Below are positions 1-8,096 of a stretch of DNA of 64,000 nt, one piece after another (the stretch's first letter is position 1; every line of letters begins with the position of its first letter). The notes under the pieces are model-generated. The model was not told where the DNA came from. It did not search any database and worked only from the letters and a program-made list of their open reading frames with translations. The stretch comes from Flexifilum sp046719065 (GTDB taxonomy: Bacteria > Chloroflexota > Anaerolineae > Aggregatilineales > Phototrophicaceae): positions 1-64,000 of the forward strand of contig JBDNDP010000015.1 of the NCBI GenBank assembly GCA_046719065.1, read 5' to 3'. The position numbers and the translations under genes are program-made.

Positions 1-156
1 TCCAGACAGTGCGCTTCAGCGTGCCGATGAAACGCTCGATGAAGGGGTTCTCCTAGGGATGGCCAGGTTCGATGTAGAGCGTCTGACAGCCGCCGGCTTT
101 CAACCATGAGCTGACCTTGTTGGCGATGAATTCTAAGCCTTTGTCGCTGTTGGTCT
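1..156 (-). pseudogene. IS3-like transposase fragment with in-frame stop
   Basis: Read on the minus strand, this stretch translates to the C-terminal part of an IS3-family DDE transposase (orfB). It has SDKGLEFIANKV, the second catalytic Asp region, then TLYIEPGHP, a stop, and ENPFIERFIGTLKRTVW, which carries the catalytic Glu. The stop is TAG (bases 53-55) where the family normally has Trp, so TGG to TAG decay is likely. Similarity ends abruptly near 156 and the other end leaves the window. It is therefore broken at its 5' side and stopped internally, and no terminal inverted repeat is visible. IS481-like enzymes are the other possibility, but the ENPFIE context fits IS3 better. Confidence 0.75.
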
Positions 157-242
157 ATATTTAGTGTTAGTATTAGGACGCTACTTTATCCGGGGCTTAC
201 TGGCCGGCAGTATCAAAGGTTAGCTTCGTTGAGCTGTCACAG

Positions 243-274
243 AAAGAGGAGTACCCCCTGCGGCACTCCTCTTT
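243..274 (-). terminator. Terminator-like hairpin after the Mrp operon
   Basis: A perfect 10-bp stem (AAAGAGGAGT 243-252 with ACTCCTCTTT 265-274) encloses a 12-base loop, 39 bp past the last antiporter gene. On the minus strand the stem ends in TTT, but the T-run is short, so termination strength is uncertain. Confidence 0.5.
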
Positions 275-312
275 AGTGTTTGAGTTCTCATCTTGTTGCG
301 ATATGCGCACAT

Positions 313-2022
313 CTAAGAGGCGAGCCAAGTGAACAGCAGGATCGCCAAAGCCGTGACTAAGATCGTGCCGCCAGCTATGATCCAATCCTGACGCAGCCGA
401 AGTTCCAAATGCGATGCAGTTTCACGTAGGGGAGAGAAATCAATACCAGCTTTAAGCTGCGCTTGTAGGCGCTGTTCCGCCCGCGTCAGTGCCTGCAACA
501 TCCTCTCAGCGCGGGCGCGAAGGCGCTGTATCAGTGCCGCAAAAACGTATACAAGGTCTCCCGCAGGCACAAGCGGCATTGAGGGCGTCTTCACATACCG
601 TCCCACGATTACTGCGCCGGATGCGATACCAACGCCCGCGAGGATTGGGAAGATAGCTGGCCAAATCTTATCGGGCTTGAGCGAGTCGGTAAGCGGGGTG
701 GCAGCATCTGGCAAAAGGAAGAACAGCGCGGCGACACACCCCAGCAGCGCGAACCAGATAAGCCAAACTGAGCGAGGTTGACCTTTCTGTGGGGCGGGGG
801 AATGCCAGATCAGCCACAAAAAGCGCGCCATCAAGAGCGTCGTGCCCACGGCCGCCATTGAGAGTGGCAAGGTAAGCTGCCCAGCCCAATCAACCGGCAG
901 GCCATCGGTGACGCTTTTTAGCGCAGTTTTGGCGACCGCGCCGCTGGTCAGGGGCAGGCCGGCCAGCGCCAGTGCAGGCAGCAGAAGCAGCAGCGGCACG
1001 AGGCGGCTGGCGCCAGCGAAAGCCACCCCCAAAAACAGAGCGCCTTTGGCTAATCCATGGCTAGCAGCATAGAGCGCAATCGCAACCAGAGCTATCTCTC
1101 GCCCCTGTGCCGGGCTGAGCAGCCATGCTCCCACGCCCACCATAATGAAGCCCATCTGGCTGATGCTAGAATAGGCAAGCACTGTTTTCGGATTAACCTG
1201 CGAGACGCCGATTACAGCGCCATAGAAGGCCGTCACGAGGCCGAGTACGATGATCAGCTCGCCCCAGCCAGCAAGCTCGGCAGGGTTTAAAAAGCGGAGC
1301 CAACCCAGTAAACCTGCTTTGATCATAGCGCCGCTGAGGACTGCGCTGGCGGGGATAGGCGCAGCAGGGTGGGCAAGTGGCAGCCACAAGTGCAAAATCA
1401 CCGCACCCGCTTTGATGCCGAAGCTGATGAATACCAGCGCAGCGCTTAGGTTATCGACCGGTTGCTGGGCCAGTTCGCTCAAAATAAACGTGCCGCTTGA
1501 GGTGGCCATGAGGACAAGCCCGGCGAACAGCAAAACTTCACCAATGACCACCAGCACGATGTAAACGTAGCCGGCGAAATAGACATCAGGTTTTCGGGTG
1601 TGAATGATCAGCCCATATGAGGCGAAACTCATCAAGGCGAAGAACGTATAGAAGCTCATCATATCGCCAGCGAGGATCAAGCCCAAATTGCCAGCCATGG
1701 CGAGGAGAAAAAAGATAAAGAACGTTGGCCTAGCAGCATCGGTTTGCAGGTAACTTAGGGCGAAGATGCTCGCCACCAGCCAGAGCAGCGCCGAGAAAAA
1801 CAAGACTCTCTGTCCTGTTTCATCAAGCGCAAACTGTGTCCCCAACAGCATAGCGGGGATTTCAATCGCGGTCCCAATCGGCACGAGCAAAGTGGTGAGC
1901 AAGCCGGGCAGCGCGGCCAGTGCGGCCAGCGGAACGAGCGCGCGAATGCGTAGCGTATGGAGCAGGCCAAGCGTGAGCGGCACTGCCCACGTTAGGATCA
2001 GGAGTGCGGCTGGAAGGGTCAC
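313..2022 (-). CDS. Mrp/NuoM-like proton antiporter subunit (third copy)
   Basis: A polytopic membrane protein of 569 residues and the last gene of the Mrp-type operon. It belongs to the proton-translocating NuoL/M/N-MrpA/D family: a central block (about residues 100-400) has the TM7 Lys motif ISFGIKAGAVILHLWLP and the VLAYSSISQMG segment. The GTG start at 2022 is chosen because it overlaps the preceding stop (GTGA); an upstream ATG at 2145 would bury 127 bp in the preceding gene. The segment that normally carries the essential TM5 Glu reads SFYTFFALMSF, with Ala129 in its place, while both sister subunits keep Glu. The C-terminus holds an amphipathic Arg/Leu-rich stretch and one final TM helix. 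Confidence 0.85.
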   Translation of the reverse strand: MTLPAALLILTWAVPLTLGLLHTLRIRALVPLAALAALPGLLTTLLVPIGTAIEIPAMLLGTQFALDETGQRVLFFSALLWLVASIFALSYLQTDAARPTFFIFFLLAMAGNLGLILAGDMMSFYTFFALMSFASYGLIIHTRKPDVYFAGYVYIVLVVIGEVLLFAGLVLMATSSGTFILSELAQQPVDNLSAALVFISFGIKAGAVILHLWLPLAHPAAPIPASAVLSGAMIKAGLLGWLRFLNPAELAGWGELIIVLGLVTAFYGAVIGVSQVNPKTVLAYSSISQMGFIMVGVGAWLLSPAQGREIALVAIALYAASHGLAKGALFLGVAFAGASRLVPLLLLLPALALAGLPLTSGAVAKTALKSVTDGLPVDWAGQLTLPLSMAAVGTTLLMARFLWLIWHSPAPQKGQPRSVWLIWFALLGCVAALFFLLPDAATPLTDSLKPDKIWPAIFPILAGVGIASGAVIVGRYVKTPSMPLVPAGDLVYVFAALIQRLRARAERMLQALTRAEQRLQAQLKAGIDFSPLRETASHLELRLRQDWIIAGGTILVTALAILLFTWLAS

Positions 2023-3518
2023 AGGCGATACTCCCGCAGAACTATCTGTTCGATCCAATAAAGCAGTCCAAACGGCATGTTGGCTAAAACGCCTAACGCG
2101 ACCGCGAAAATCCCCGTGACCACCGGCGGCAGCAAAAGCATCCAATTCGTTTCTAACCGGCCGTTAGGTTTAGTCTCATGGGGCCAGGCGCCTTTTTGGG
2201 GCTTGAACCATGCGCGATAAAGGATCGGCAGGAAGTAACCGGCGTTTAACAGGCTGCTAAGCATGAGTATTCCGATCACCCAATCAACGTTGGCGAACAC
2301 CGATCCTGAGCCGAGGAACCATTTGCTGATAAACCCCGCGGTCGGCGGGACGCCAATCATGCCGAGCGCGCCTATTGTGAAAGCGGCCATGGTCAGTGGC
2401 ATGCGGCGGCCTACGCCATCCATCTCGCTCACTTTGTGGATCCCGAGCGTCTCGGCGAAATTCCCTGCGCCGAAGAAAAGCGTGATTTTCATGACACCTT
2501 GATGCACGAGGTGAAGCAGTCCCCCTGCCGCGCCAATCGGCCCAAACAGCGCAACCCCGAGGATGATGTACGACACTTGACTGACAGTGGAATAAGCCAA
2601 GCGTTTTTTTATGTCATCTTGAAAAAGTGCGAGCAAGGAACCAACGAGCACGGTCAAACAGGCTGCCACCAACAAGGGCGTGAGCAGCCCAAGTTGGTTG
2701 GCCGTGTTAATGCCGTACAAGTCATAGACGATTCGCGCAATGCCAAAGGCACCCGCTTTCACCACGGCCACCGCATGCAGCAGAGCGCTAACCGGCGCCG
2801 GGGCCACCATTGCTCTAGGCAGCCAACCATGAAGCGGAACTAAAGCGGCTTTCACCCCCAGCGAAGCGATAAACATGAAAAAGAGGATGCTGAAGAACAG
2901 AGGCTGCTGTTCAGCGATGCTGTTGAGCGCGCCTCCATCCGTAAATTCGACTGGGCCAGCAGCGATATACAGCAAGATGACCGCCAGCAAGAGCAGAGCG
3001 CCGCCCGTTAGAGTGTAAACGAGATATGTGCGGCCGCCCCGCATCGCTTTATCGGTGCCGCGATGGACGACCAGCGGATATGTACAAAGAGTCAGCAGCT
3101 CATAGAAAATCAGAAATGTAATCAGATTGCCCGCAAGAGCGATGCCCATCGTCGTACTGACGCACAGCGAGAAAAAACCGAAAAAGCGGCTGCGATTTGG
3201 TGAATACTCAAGGTATCCAATCGCGTAGATGGTGGTCACGAGCCATAATGTTGCCGACAGCACGATGAATAAGATCGAGAGGGCATCGGCGCGCAGCACC
3301 AAATCGATCCCTGGTAGGAACGAAAATCTCGTTTCATAAACGGTGCCGTCGATCAATCCGGCGATCATGATCGCAATCAGGATGAGTTTGGAGATGGCGC
3401 CTGCCATGTTAAGCGTCGTGCGAAGACCGTGCCGTTCTTCATTGACGAAAAAGATGACAAGCCCCGGCACGAAGGAAGTGAGCACGATGAACAGCGGCAG
3501 CGAGTTTTCCCATGTCAT
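2019..3518 (-). CDS. Mrp antiporter subunit, NuoL/MrpA-MrpD-like
   Basis: A 499-residue integral membrane protein of the proton/cation antiporter family. It keeps the TM5 Glu (TFLIFYELLTLCTYPLV, about residue 140) and the TM7 Lys (FIASLGVKAALVPLHGWLP), followed by the VSALLHAVAVVKAG helix typical of MrpA/NuoL. About 14 TM helices are expected. Its ATG overlaps the end of the upstream mrpD-like gene by 4 bp, and its TGA overlaps the GTG of the next gene, so the three large subunits are translationally coupled. It probably contributes one of the ion-translocating channels of the complex. Assignment to MrpA or MrpD rather than NuoM is not secure from sequence alone. Confidence 0.87.
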   Translation of the reverse strand: MTWENSLPLFIVLTSFVPGLVIFFVNEERHGLRTTLNMAGAISKLILIAIMIAGLIDGTVYETRFSFLPGIDLVLRADALSILFIVLSATLWLVTTIYAIGYLEYSPNRSRFFGFFSLCVSTTMGIALAGNLITFLIFYELLTLCTYPLVVHRGTDKAMRGGRTYLVYTLTGGALLLLAVILLYIAAGPVEFTDGGALNSIAEQQPLFFSILFFMFIASLGVKAALVPLHGWLPRAMVAPAPVSALLHAVAVVKAGAFGIARIVYDLYGINTANQLGLLTPLLVAACLTVLVGSLLALFQDDIKKRLAYSTVSQVSYIILGVALFGPIGAAGGLLHLVHQGVMKITLFFGAGNFAETLGIHKVSEMDGVGRRMPLTMAAFTIGALGMIGVPPTAGFISKWFLGSGSVFANVDWVIGILMLSSLLNAGYFLPILYRAWFKPQKGAWPHETKPNGRLETNWMLLLPPVVTGIFAVALGVLANMPFGLLYWIEQIVLREYRL

Positions 3519-5011
3519 AGGCCGCTCTCCATCAAGCCGATCGATAACAGGTCAAGCACATATCCACCCGCAAATCCTAATAGAAGCGCGAGCACGGCTA
3601 AACTGATGGTGGGCAGCACCATCGTCAGCGGCAAGGATGTCACTTTGCTCGCGGCCGCCACATTAGCAGACTCTGTTTTTTCCGCTTGGCGGAAGAAGTT
3701 CGTGATGACGCGCATGTTGTAAACGGCAGCGAGCAAGCCGCCCCCGATGATCACGATGCCAATTCCCCAGTAACGATTATCCAACACTGTATCGAGCATC
3801 AACCATTTAGCGACGAAACCGCCGCTAGGTGGCAAGGCGGTTAAGCTAACGGCGGCCAGTGTAAATGCAGTGAAAGTCATGGGCAAAGAGCGGGTTAACC
3901 CGACAAACGACTTGATGCGATCGTCGTTTGTCGCGAACAGGATGTTCCCAGCGCTAAGAAACGCCGATGCTTTCGCGACGGCGTGTGCTAACACGAAACA
4001 AAGGATGCCGGCTAGGGCGATCAAGTTAGTGCGATCGGCCATCAGAATTGGCATCAGCAGGAACAAATACCCTAACTGCGCTACCGTGGAATAGGCGACG
4101 AGCAGCTTAAGCCGCGGCTGCATGATCGCTTGGACAGACCCCCAGATCACCGCGCCAGCGCCAAAAACGGAAAGCAGTTGTGGGACCACCGTATCGCCCA
4201 GTGGATAAAAAACCTCCATCCACAAGCGCAAGAGGATGTAGAACGAACCTTTAACGACCAGCCCAGATAACAAGGCGCTGACCGGAGCGGCCGCATTGGC
4301 ATGGGCTGGGGGCAACCAAAAGTGCAGTGGAAATAAGGCGGTTTTCATCACAAGGCCGACGGTGATCAATGCTGCTGCCACCAACAGCGCCGGGCTCTCG
4401 TTCACGACGGTTCCTAGATTGGCGATGTCGAGCGTCCCGAAACCGCCGTAGAGGAATACCACTCCCATCAAGTACAGCAGCGAACCAGAGAGGCTAACCA
4501 GCAAATAGCGCATGGCCGCTTTGAGCACCTTAGGTTTGCCAGCCAGCGCCGTGAGCGCAACGGCAGAGAAGCCAAGCAGCTCTAAGGTGACGTACAGATT
4601 AAAGACGTCTCCGGATAAGAACAGGCCATTCAACGCTGCTATCAGGAACATCCACAGCGGCCAGAAGAAATTGCGCTGATGCTGCTTGAAGTCGTCACCG
4701 GGTTCCGATCTGAAATAGCCATAGGCATAAATCGTGATGGCTGCTCCTACTACGGTTGTGAGCAGCAGCATCAGCAGCGAGATGCTATCCAACACAAGAT
4801 CAATGCCGAGCGGTGCGCCCCATCCCCCAATAGTGTGTCGAACTGGGCCTGCTTCGATGAACAAAACGGTCAAGATAAGTACAGCGATGCCCTTTAGAAC
4901 GCTGCCGGCTGCAGCAAGGTAAAACGACCACCGCGGCAGCAGAAAAACGATGATCGCAGTGAGCAAGGGAATCGCAATGACGAGCGGAAGCCAAAATGCA
5001 CCATCTGCCAT
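3515..5011 (-). CDS. mrpD: Na+/H+ antiporter subunit D
   Basis: A 498-residue polytopic protein, the best MrpD match of the three large subunits. It has the TM5 Glu in FNLYVTLELLGFSAVAL, the TM7 Lys in VGLVMKTALFPLHFWLPPAHA and the PVSALLSGLVVKGSFYIL helix. It lies 3 bp after mrpC and 4 bp into the next antiporter gene. In characterised Mrp complexes MrpD and MrpA carry the proton and cation paths that exchange cytoplasmic Na+ for external H+, and the same role is inferred here. No dedicated regulator is visible in the operon. Confidence 0.88.
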   Translation of the reverse strand: MADGAFWLPLVIAIPLLTAIIVFLLPRWSFYLAAAGSVLKGIAVLILTVLFIEAGPVRHTIGGWGAPLGIDLVLDSISLLMLLLTTVVGAAITIYAYGYFRSEPGDDFKQHQRNFFWPLWMFLIAALNGLFLSGDVFNLYVTLELLGFSAVALTALAGKPKVLKAAMRYLLVSLSGSLLYLMGVVFLYGGFGTLDIANLGTVVNESPALLVAAALITVGLVMKTALFPLHFWLPPAHANAAAPVSALLSGLVVKGSFYILLRLWMEVFYPLGDTVVPQLLSVFGAGAVIWGSVQAIMQPRLKLLVAYSTVAQLGYLFLLMPILMADRTNLIALAGILCFVLAHAVAKASAFLSAGNILFATNDDRIKSFVGLTRSLPMTFTAFTLAAVSLTALPPSGGFVAKWLMLDTVLDNRYWGIGIVIIGGGLLAAVYNMRVITNFFRQAEKTESANVAAASKVTSLPLTMVLPTISLAVLALLLGFAGGYVLDLLSIGLMESGL

Positions 5012-5014
5012 CGT

Positions 5015-5326
5015 TTAATCCTCTTCATCTGGCAGAATTTGTGCCCAACCAGTCACCGATTGTATTTGCGTGGCCAGCGCAAGCGCCAAGCCCGTAGCGC
5101 AGACCGCTACAACAATGCCAGTAATCACTAAAGCATGTGGCACGGGATCGCTGGGTTGGTCTATGCCGCGGTATGCGATCGCGATGAAAACCATAAAAAC
5201 GCCGACTCCCATGACGTTCATCCCAATAATTTTGCGCAGCAAATGTGAGTAGGCGAGCAGCGCGAAAAGGCCCATCGCGAACAGAAGAATTCCGGCGATC
5301 GCGTACAGCACTCCAGAACCAACCAT
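5015..5326 (-). CDS. mrpC: Na+/H+ antiporter subunit C (NuoK-like)
   Basis: A 103-residue protein with three predicted TM helices, the size and layout of MrpC/MnhC and NuoK. The stretch LLRKIIGMNVMGVGVFMVFIA is the family core. The ATG at 5326 is preferred because it overlaps the upstream TGA as TGATG; a TTG one codon earlier is also open. The tail ALVITGIVVAVCATGLALALA is the conserved third helix. It sits between mrpB and mrpD as in canonical mrp operons. Confidence 0.87.
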   Translation of the reverse strand: MVGSGVLYAIAGILLFAMGLFALLAYSHLLRKIIGMNVMGVGVFMVFIAIAYRGIDQPSDPVPHALVITGIVVAVCATGLALALATQIQSVTGWAQILPDEED

Positions 5327-6021
5327 CAATCATCCTGCCTTTCTGGGATGCCGCCGAGGAAAAGGAGCATCAGCGTGACGCCGATCGAAATTGTGGCGGC
5401 GCCTTCGATGAGCAAGATCAAAGCCTTTGCCTGTTCCGGTGGGTATTGCAGGAATGCGCCTTCGTTCAAAAGCAGCAGCAACCCGACCACGATAAACGCC
5501 GTCAGCCCTATGATCAACAGCAGGCGCAGCATAAAGCGCAAACGTTGTTTCGGCAGCCAGATGGTCGCGGCGATCCATAACACCCCCATCCCACCCAAAA
5601 CAGCGCCGCCCTGAAAAGCGCCGCCAGGAGCATCGGCTCCTAGCCATAATAGATAGCCGGAGGTGATGACCATCAGCGGCAGCAGAAGCCGGACGAAAGC
5701 CGTGAGTACCGGGCTGTCCGGCACTTTCATCCAAACGCGCGCTTTTCTCGCCATTGACCAGATGCCGAGCACAGCAAGGAAAAGCACAGCAACTTCCAAA
5801 AGGGTGTCATATCCCCTGAAGTTCAACAGCACCGCTGTAACAGGATTCAGTAAACCGGTAGCAGGCAAATTTTCGGCCGCAGCTTCTGATAAGCGCGGCT
5901 GGTCTGCTGGCAGTGCGAATACAACCGCGATCGTGGCAAGCGCCAGCACAGCGGCAAGCGCCAAGATCACCATGCGCGCCGGTGTTAGGCGAGTGTCGTC
6001 GTCAAGAGGGGTCTTGTACAA
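5326..6021 (-). CDS. mrpB: MnhB-domain antiporter subunit with MbhE-like N-terminus
   Basis: About 231 residues. The N-terminal half (NPVTAVLLNFRGYDTLLEVAV) resembles the MbhE/MrpA C-terminal segment, and the C-terminal half is an MnhB domain (SGYLLWLGADAPGGAFQGGA). It is therefore an MbhE-MnhB type fusion. The start is uncertain. TTG at 6021 has an AGAGGA about 8 bases upstream and overlaps the previous gene by 20 bp; an ATG at 6066 is open but overlaps by 65 bp. It probably forms part of the small-subunit membrane arm of the antiporter. Confidence 0.8.
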   Translation of the reverse strand: MYKTPLDDDTRLTPARMVILALAAVLALATIAVVFALPADQPRLSEAAAENLPATGLLNPVTAVLLNFRGYDTLLEVAVLFLAVLGIWSMARKARVWMKVPDSPVLTAFVRLLLPLMVITSGYLLWLGADAPGGAFQGGAVLGGMGVLWIAATIWLPKQRLRFMLRLLLIIGLTAFIVVGLLLLLNEGAFLQYPPEQAKALILLIEGAATISIGVTLMLLFLGGIPERQDD

Positions 6022-6349
6022 TTTCCATTTCCTCTGCGCCGGCTGTATCTGGCGCTGACTCTTCATTCGGTTGATCGGTCAGCGTTTCATCTCGCGCAGC
6101 CTGTGCTTTGCGCATCGCGCTCAACGTTGACAGCAGCAGCGCCCCTGTTAGCCCAGAGCCTACTGCCGCTTCTGCCATGGCAACATCTGGCGCTTGCAGA
6201 CGAACCCACGCGAGGGCGACCAAAAGGCCGAAGGCGATGAATAAGATGACCGATCGAAGCAGGTCGGGGGTGGTGAGCGCGAACCAAGCGCATAGCACCA
6301 GCGTTATGACCAAAAAAACATCGAATAGGACGACAAAAGTGAAATTCAT
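6002..6349 (-). CDS. DUF4040/MbhD-like antiporter subunit
   Basis: A 115-residue protein with three TM helices (VVLFDVFLVITLVLCAWFAL onward) and the motif APDVAMAEAAVGSGLTGALLL, which is typical of the MbhD/DUF4040 domain found at the C-terminus of MrpA or as a separate subunit in Mbh-type complexes. The ATG at 6349 overlaps the mrpG stop (ATGA); an in-frame start 15 bp upstream is less likely. The C-terminal 30 residues are acidic and probably cytoplasmic. Confidence 0.83.
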   Translation of the reverse strand: MNFTFVVLFDVFLVITLVLCAWFALTTPDLLRSVILFIAFGLLVALAWVRLQAPDVAMAEAAVGSGLTGALLLSTLSAMRKAQAARDETLTDQPNEESAPDTAGAEEMEIVQDPS

Positions 6350-6651
6350 GGCCCTTTTTCCCAAGGCTGTTGGCCCTGTTGTAAGGTGAAACGCCCGATC
6401 AACTGTGAAACTGTTGAACTGGCAACGAGGACTAAAATCCAGATGAGTCCGAGTTTGATGAGCGCTGAAATTGTTTCAACTTGAAAGGCTGCTCCCACTA
6501 TGACCAGCCCTAAACCAAGGTTGTCTGCTTTCGTCAGCGCATGCAGGCGCGTAAAGGTATCGGGCAGCCGCAGCAATCCCACTGTGCCGGTCAGGAAGAA
6601 AAAACAGCCGACGATGATGCAGATCACCGTGATGACGTCATTCCAGACCAT
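6346..6651 (-). CDS. mrpG: Na+/H+ antiporter subunit G
   Basis: A 101-residue membrane protein with three TM helices. FLTGTVGLLRLPDTFTRLHALTKADNLGLG is the MnhG/PhaG signature region, of which LLRLPDTFTRLHA is nearly invariant. It overlaps mrpF by 14 bp and the DUF4040 gene by 4 bp, so the small subunits are tightly coupled. Confidence 0.9.
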   Translation of the reverse strand: MVWNDVITVICIIVGCFFFLTGTVGLLRLPDTFTRLHALTKADNLGLGLVIVGAAFQVETISALIKLGLIWILVLVASSTVSQLIGRFTLQQGQQPWEKGP

Positions 6652-6937
6652 GTTTCAACTCCGCTGAAGGCTGGTTCGCATCAGTTCTTAGCTGGCCGTA
6701 ACGGGTGAAGACGACGCCGAGGATCCCTGCCAGCAGCGCAAAAACGAGGGAGACATCTTGAAACGCTTCGTTCCGCGCTTCCAGTGAGAGCAGTATCAAA
6801 ATCGTCGTCCCGGTGGTTCCAAAAAGTTGAATCGTCAACAGCCTGTCAGATGCTGTTGGGCCGCGCAGAATGCGTATTAGTCCTGCGCCAATATTGAGCA
6901 GGAGAAAAAACGCCGCAGCCTGATAAATGATGTTCAT
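6638..6937 (-). CDS. mrpF: Na+/H+ antiporter subunit F
   Basis: A 99-residue three-helix protein of the MrpF/MnhF family. The signature is RILRGPTASDRLLTIQLFGTT, followed by a hydrophobic segment and the DVSLVFALLAGILGVVFTRY helix. Its ATG overlaps the mrpE stop (ATGA). The E-F-G order is the same as in mrp operons of other bacteria. Confidence 0.9.
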   Translation of the reverse strand: MNIIYQAAAFFLLLNIGAGLIRILRGPTASDRLLTIQLFGTTGTTILILLSLEARNEAFQDVSLVFALLAGILGVVFTRYGQLRTDANQPSAELKHGLE

Positions 6938-7485
6938 GTTGCATCCTCAGATAGTTTCACCCCATAGATCGCTGCGACGCGCATCTCTAAAATGCGCAGC
7001 TCTTCGATGACAGGTGCGTCTTTGTCCAGCACATGCACGATAAGGATATCGTCCTTCAAGTCTACACATAGGGTTCCGGGCAGTAGACTGGTCGTATTGG
7101 CAACGATAACGCGGCCATAGCCCTGCCTTAGGCGCAGTGGGTAGTGCAGCAAACCGGGCCTTAAAGGCATCTCCGGTCGTAAGACGCGCATGGCGACGTC
7201 AATGCTGCTGAGTACCGATTTGCGCAGAAAATAGAGCACGTAGAGGATCACCCCAAGAACGTGAATCCGCCACCGCTTCGTTGGCAAAATGAATGCGCTC
7301 AGAGATGTTGCGAGGATGACGACTGGAATTCCGAGGATCCACGAGTCGATATTTCCTCGGTTCAATACCCACCACAGCCCCGCAAACAGCGCTCCTCGCA
7401 AAGTGAGGTCAAAGATGCTAAAAAGTGGCGATGGGCGCACACTTTCACGTTCGGCAACTTTGTGCACAGCCTTATCCATCTGCAA
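6934..7485 (-). CDS. mrpE: Na+/H+ antiporter subunit E
   Basis: A 183-residue protein, the first gene of the operon. Two or three N-terminal TM helices (residues 25-95) are followed by a cytoplasmic domain with the MnhE-typical segment NTTSLLPGTLCVDLKDDILIVHV. The start at 7485 is taken because it is the longest, but an ATG two codons later is equally possible. No strong promoter is evident in the AT-rich DNA upstream. Confidence 0.88.
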   Translation of the reverse strand: MQMDKAVHKVAERESVRPSPLFSIFDLTLRGALFAGLWWVLNRGNIDSWILGIPVVILATSLSAFILPTKRWRIHVLGVILYVLYFLRKSVLSSIDVAMRVLRPEMPLRPGLLHYPLRLRQGYGRVIVANTTSLLPGTLCVDLKDDILIVHVLDKDAPVIEELRILEMRVAAIYGVKLSEDAT

Positions 7486-7862
7486 GCCTTCTTAGGGCAT
7501 ACCATTAACTTAAGAGCGCTCACCTAACCAATCAGTCGATCGTTTAAAGCTCTATCGCCATGGCTGAATATCTAATCGTTAAGAAACAACGCCAGTGTTT
7601 CTTTTGTGAGGGGCGCATCGTCGCAGCAACTTCATAGGATACAAACGCCCCAGCTTAAAAACAACTATTTGTGAGGGATTTGTTCGACAAAAAAAGAGGA
7701 TCTCTTTTAGGCTAAGAAAGAGCTAAAAATAAGCACTTATGCTTTCATAAAGGCCTAACGACCCCAAAAAGTATAGCATAATTTAGCATGCAAGGGCTAA
7801 CAAGCCGGTTAAAGCGGTCGGTGCAGCGGTTTCGAGCAAAGTGTGCACTTACTGTGCGAGAT
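7486..7862. other. Intergenic DNA with no gene seen
   Basis: About 375 bp between mrpE and the tRNA-Asp terminator. It is AT-richer than its surroundings and stop-rich in all frames. It should contain the mrp promoter, but no convincing paired -35/-10 was found on the minus strand. Confidence 0.5.
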
Positions 7863-7890
7863 GAATCAAAATCCCGCCTAAAGGGGCGGG
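7863..7890 (-). terminator. Rho-independent terminator of tRNA-Asp
   Basis: On the minus strand CCCGCC (7890-7885) pairs with GGCGGG (7878-7873) over a 6-base loop and is followed by ATTTTGATT. It lies about 10 bp beyond the tRNA 3' end. Confidence 0.65.
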
Positions 7891-7900
7891 GTTCGTTGTG

Positions 7901-7973
7901 CGGGGCCGACGGGTTTCGAACCCGCGATCTCTGCCTTGACAGGGCAGTATGTTAACCGCTACACCACGGCCCC
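7901..7973 (-). tRNA. tRNA-Asp (GTC)
   Basis: A 73-base cloverleaf on the minus strand. The acceptor stem GGGGCCG pairs with CGGCCCC with discriminator G, and the anticodon stem-loop CTGCC-CTGTCAA-GGCAG gives anticodon GTC. The T arm is GCGGG-TTCGAAC-CCGTC-like and the D-arm AGCGG.TTA region is intact. The 3' CCA is not encoded (CAC follows the discriminator), so it must be added by tRNA nucleotidyltransferase. Confidence 0.96.
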
Positions 7974-7990
7974 TTTAATGTAATGCAGTA

Positions 7991-8019
7991 ACTATACTCA
8001 CCGCAGGAAACAATGTCAA
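7991..8019 (-). promoter_or_regulatory. Sigma-70 promoter for tRNA-Asp
   Basis: On the minus strand TTGACA (8019-8014) is followed by exactly 17 bases and TATAGT (7996-7991), a near-consensus housekeeping promoter ending 18 bp before the tRNA 5' end. Confidence 0.75.
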
Positions 8020-8096
8020 GAGATAGTTTCGCGCGATGCACACCGTGTTAGCTGCCAGTGAAACGCATTGAGGCGCTGTTTACGATGTTTTAAGTG

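Noticed and set aside
2023..2145. Upstream extension of the third antiporter subunit
   Set aside because: It lies inside the preceding gene in another frame. The GTG at 2022 overlaps the upstream stop and begins the first TM helix.
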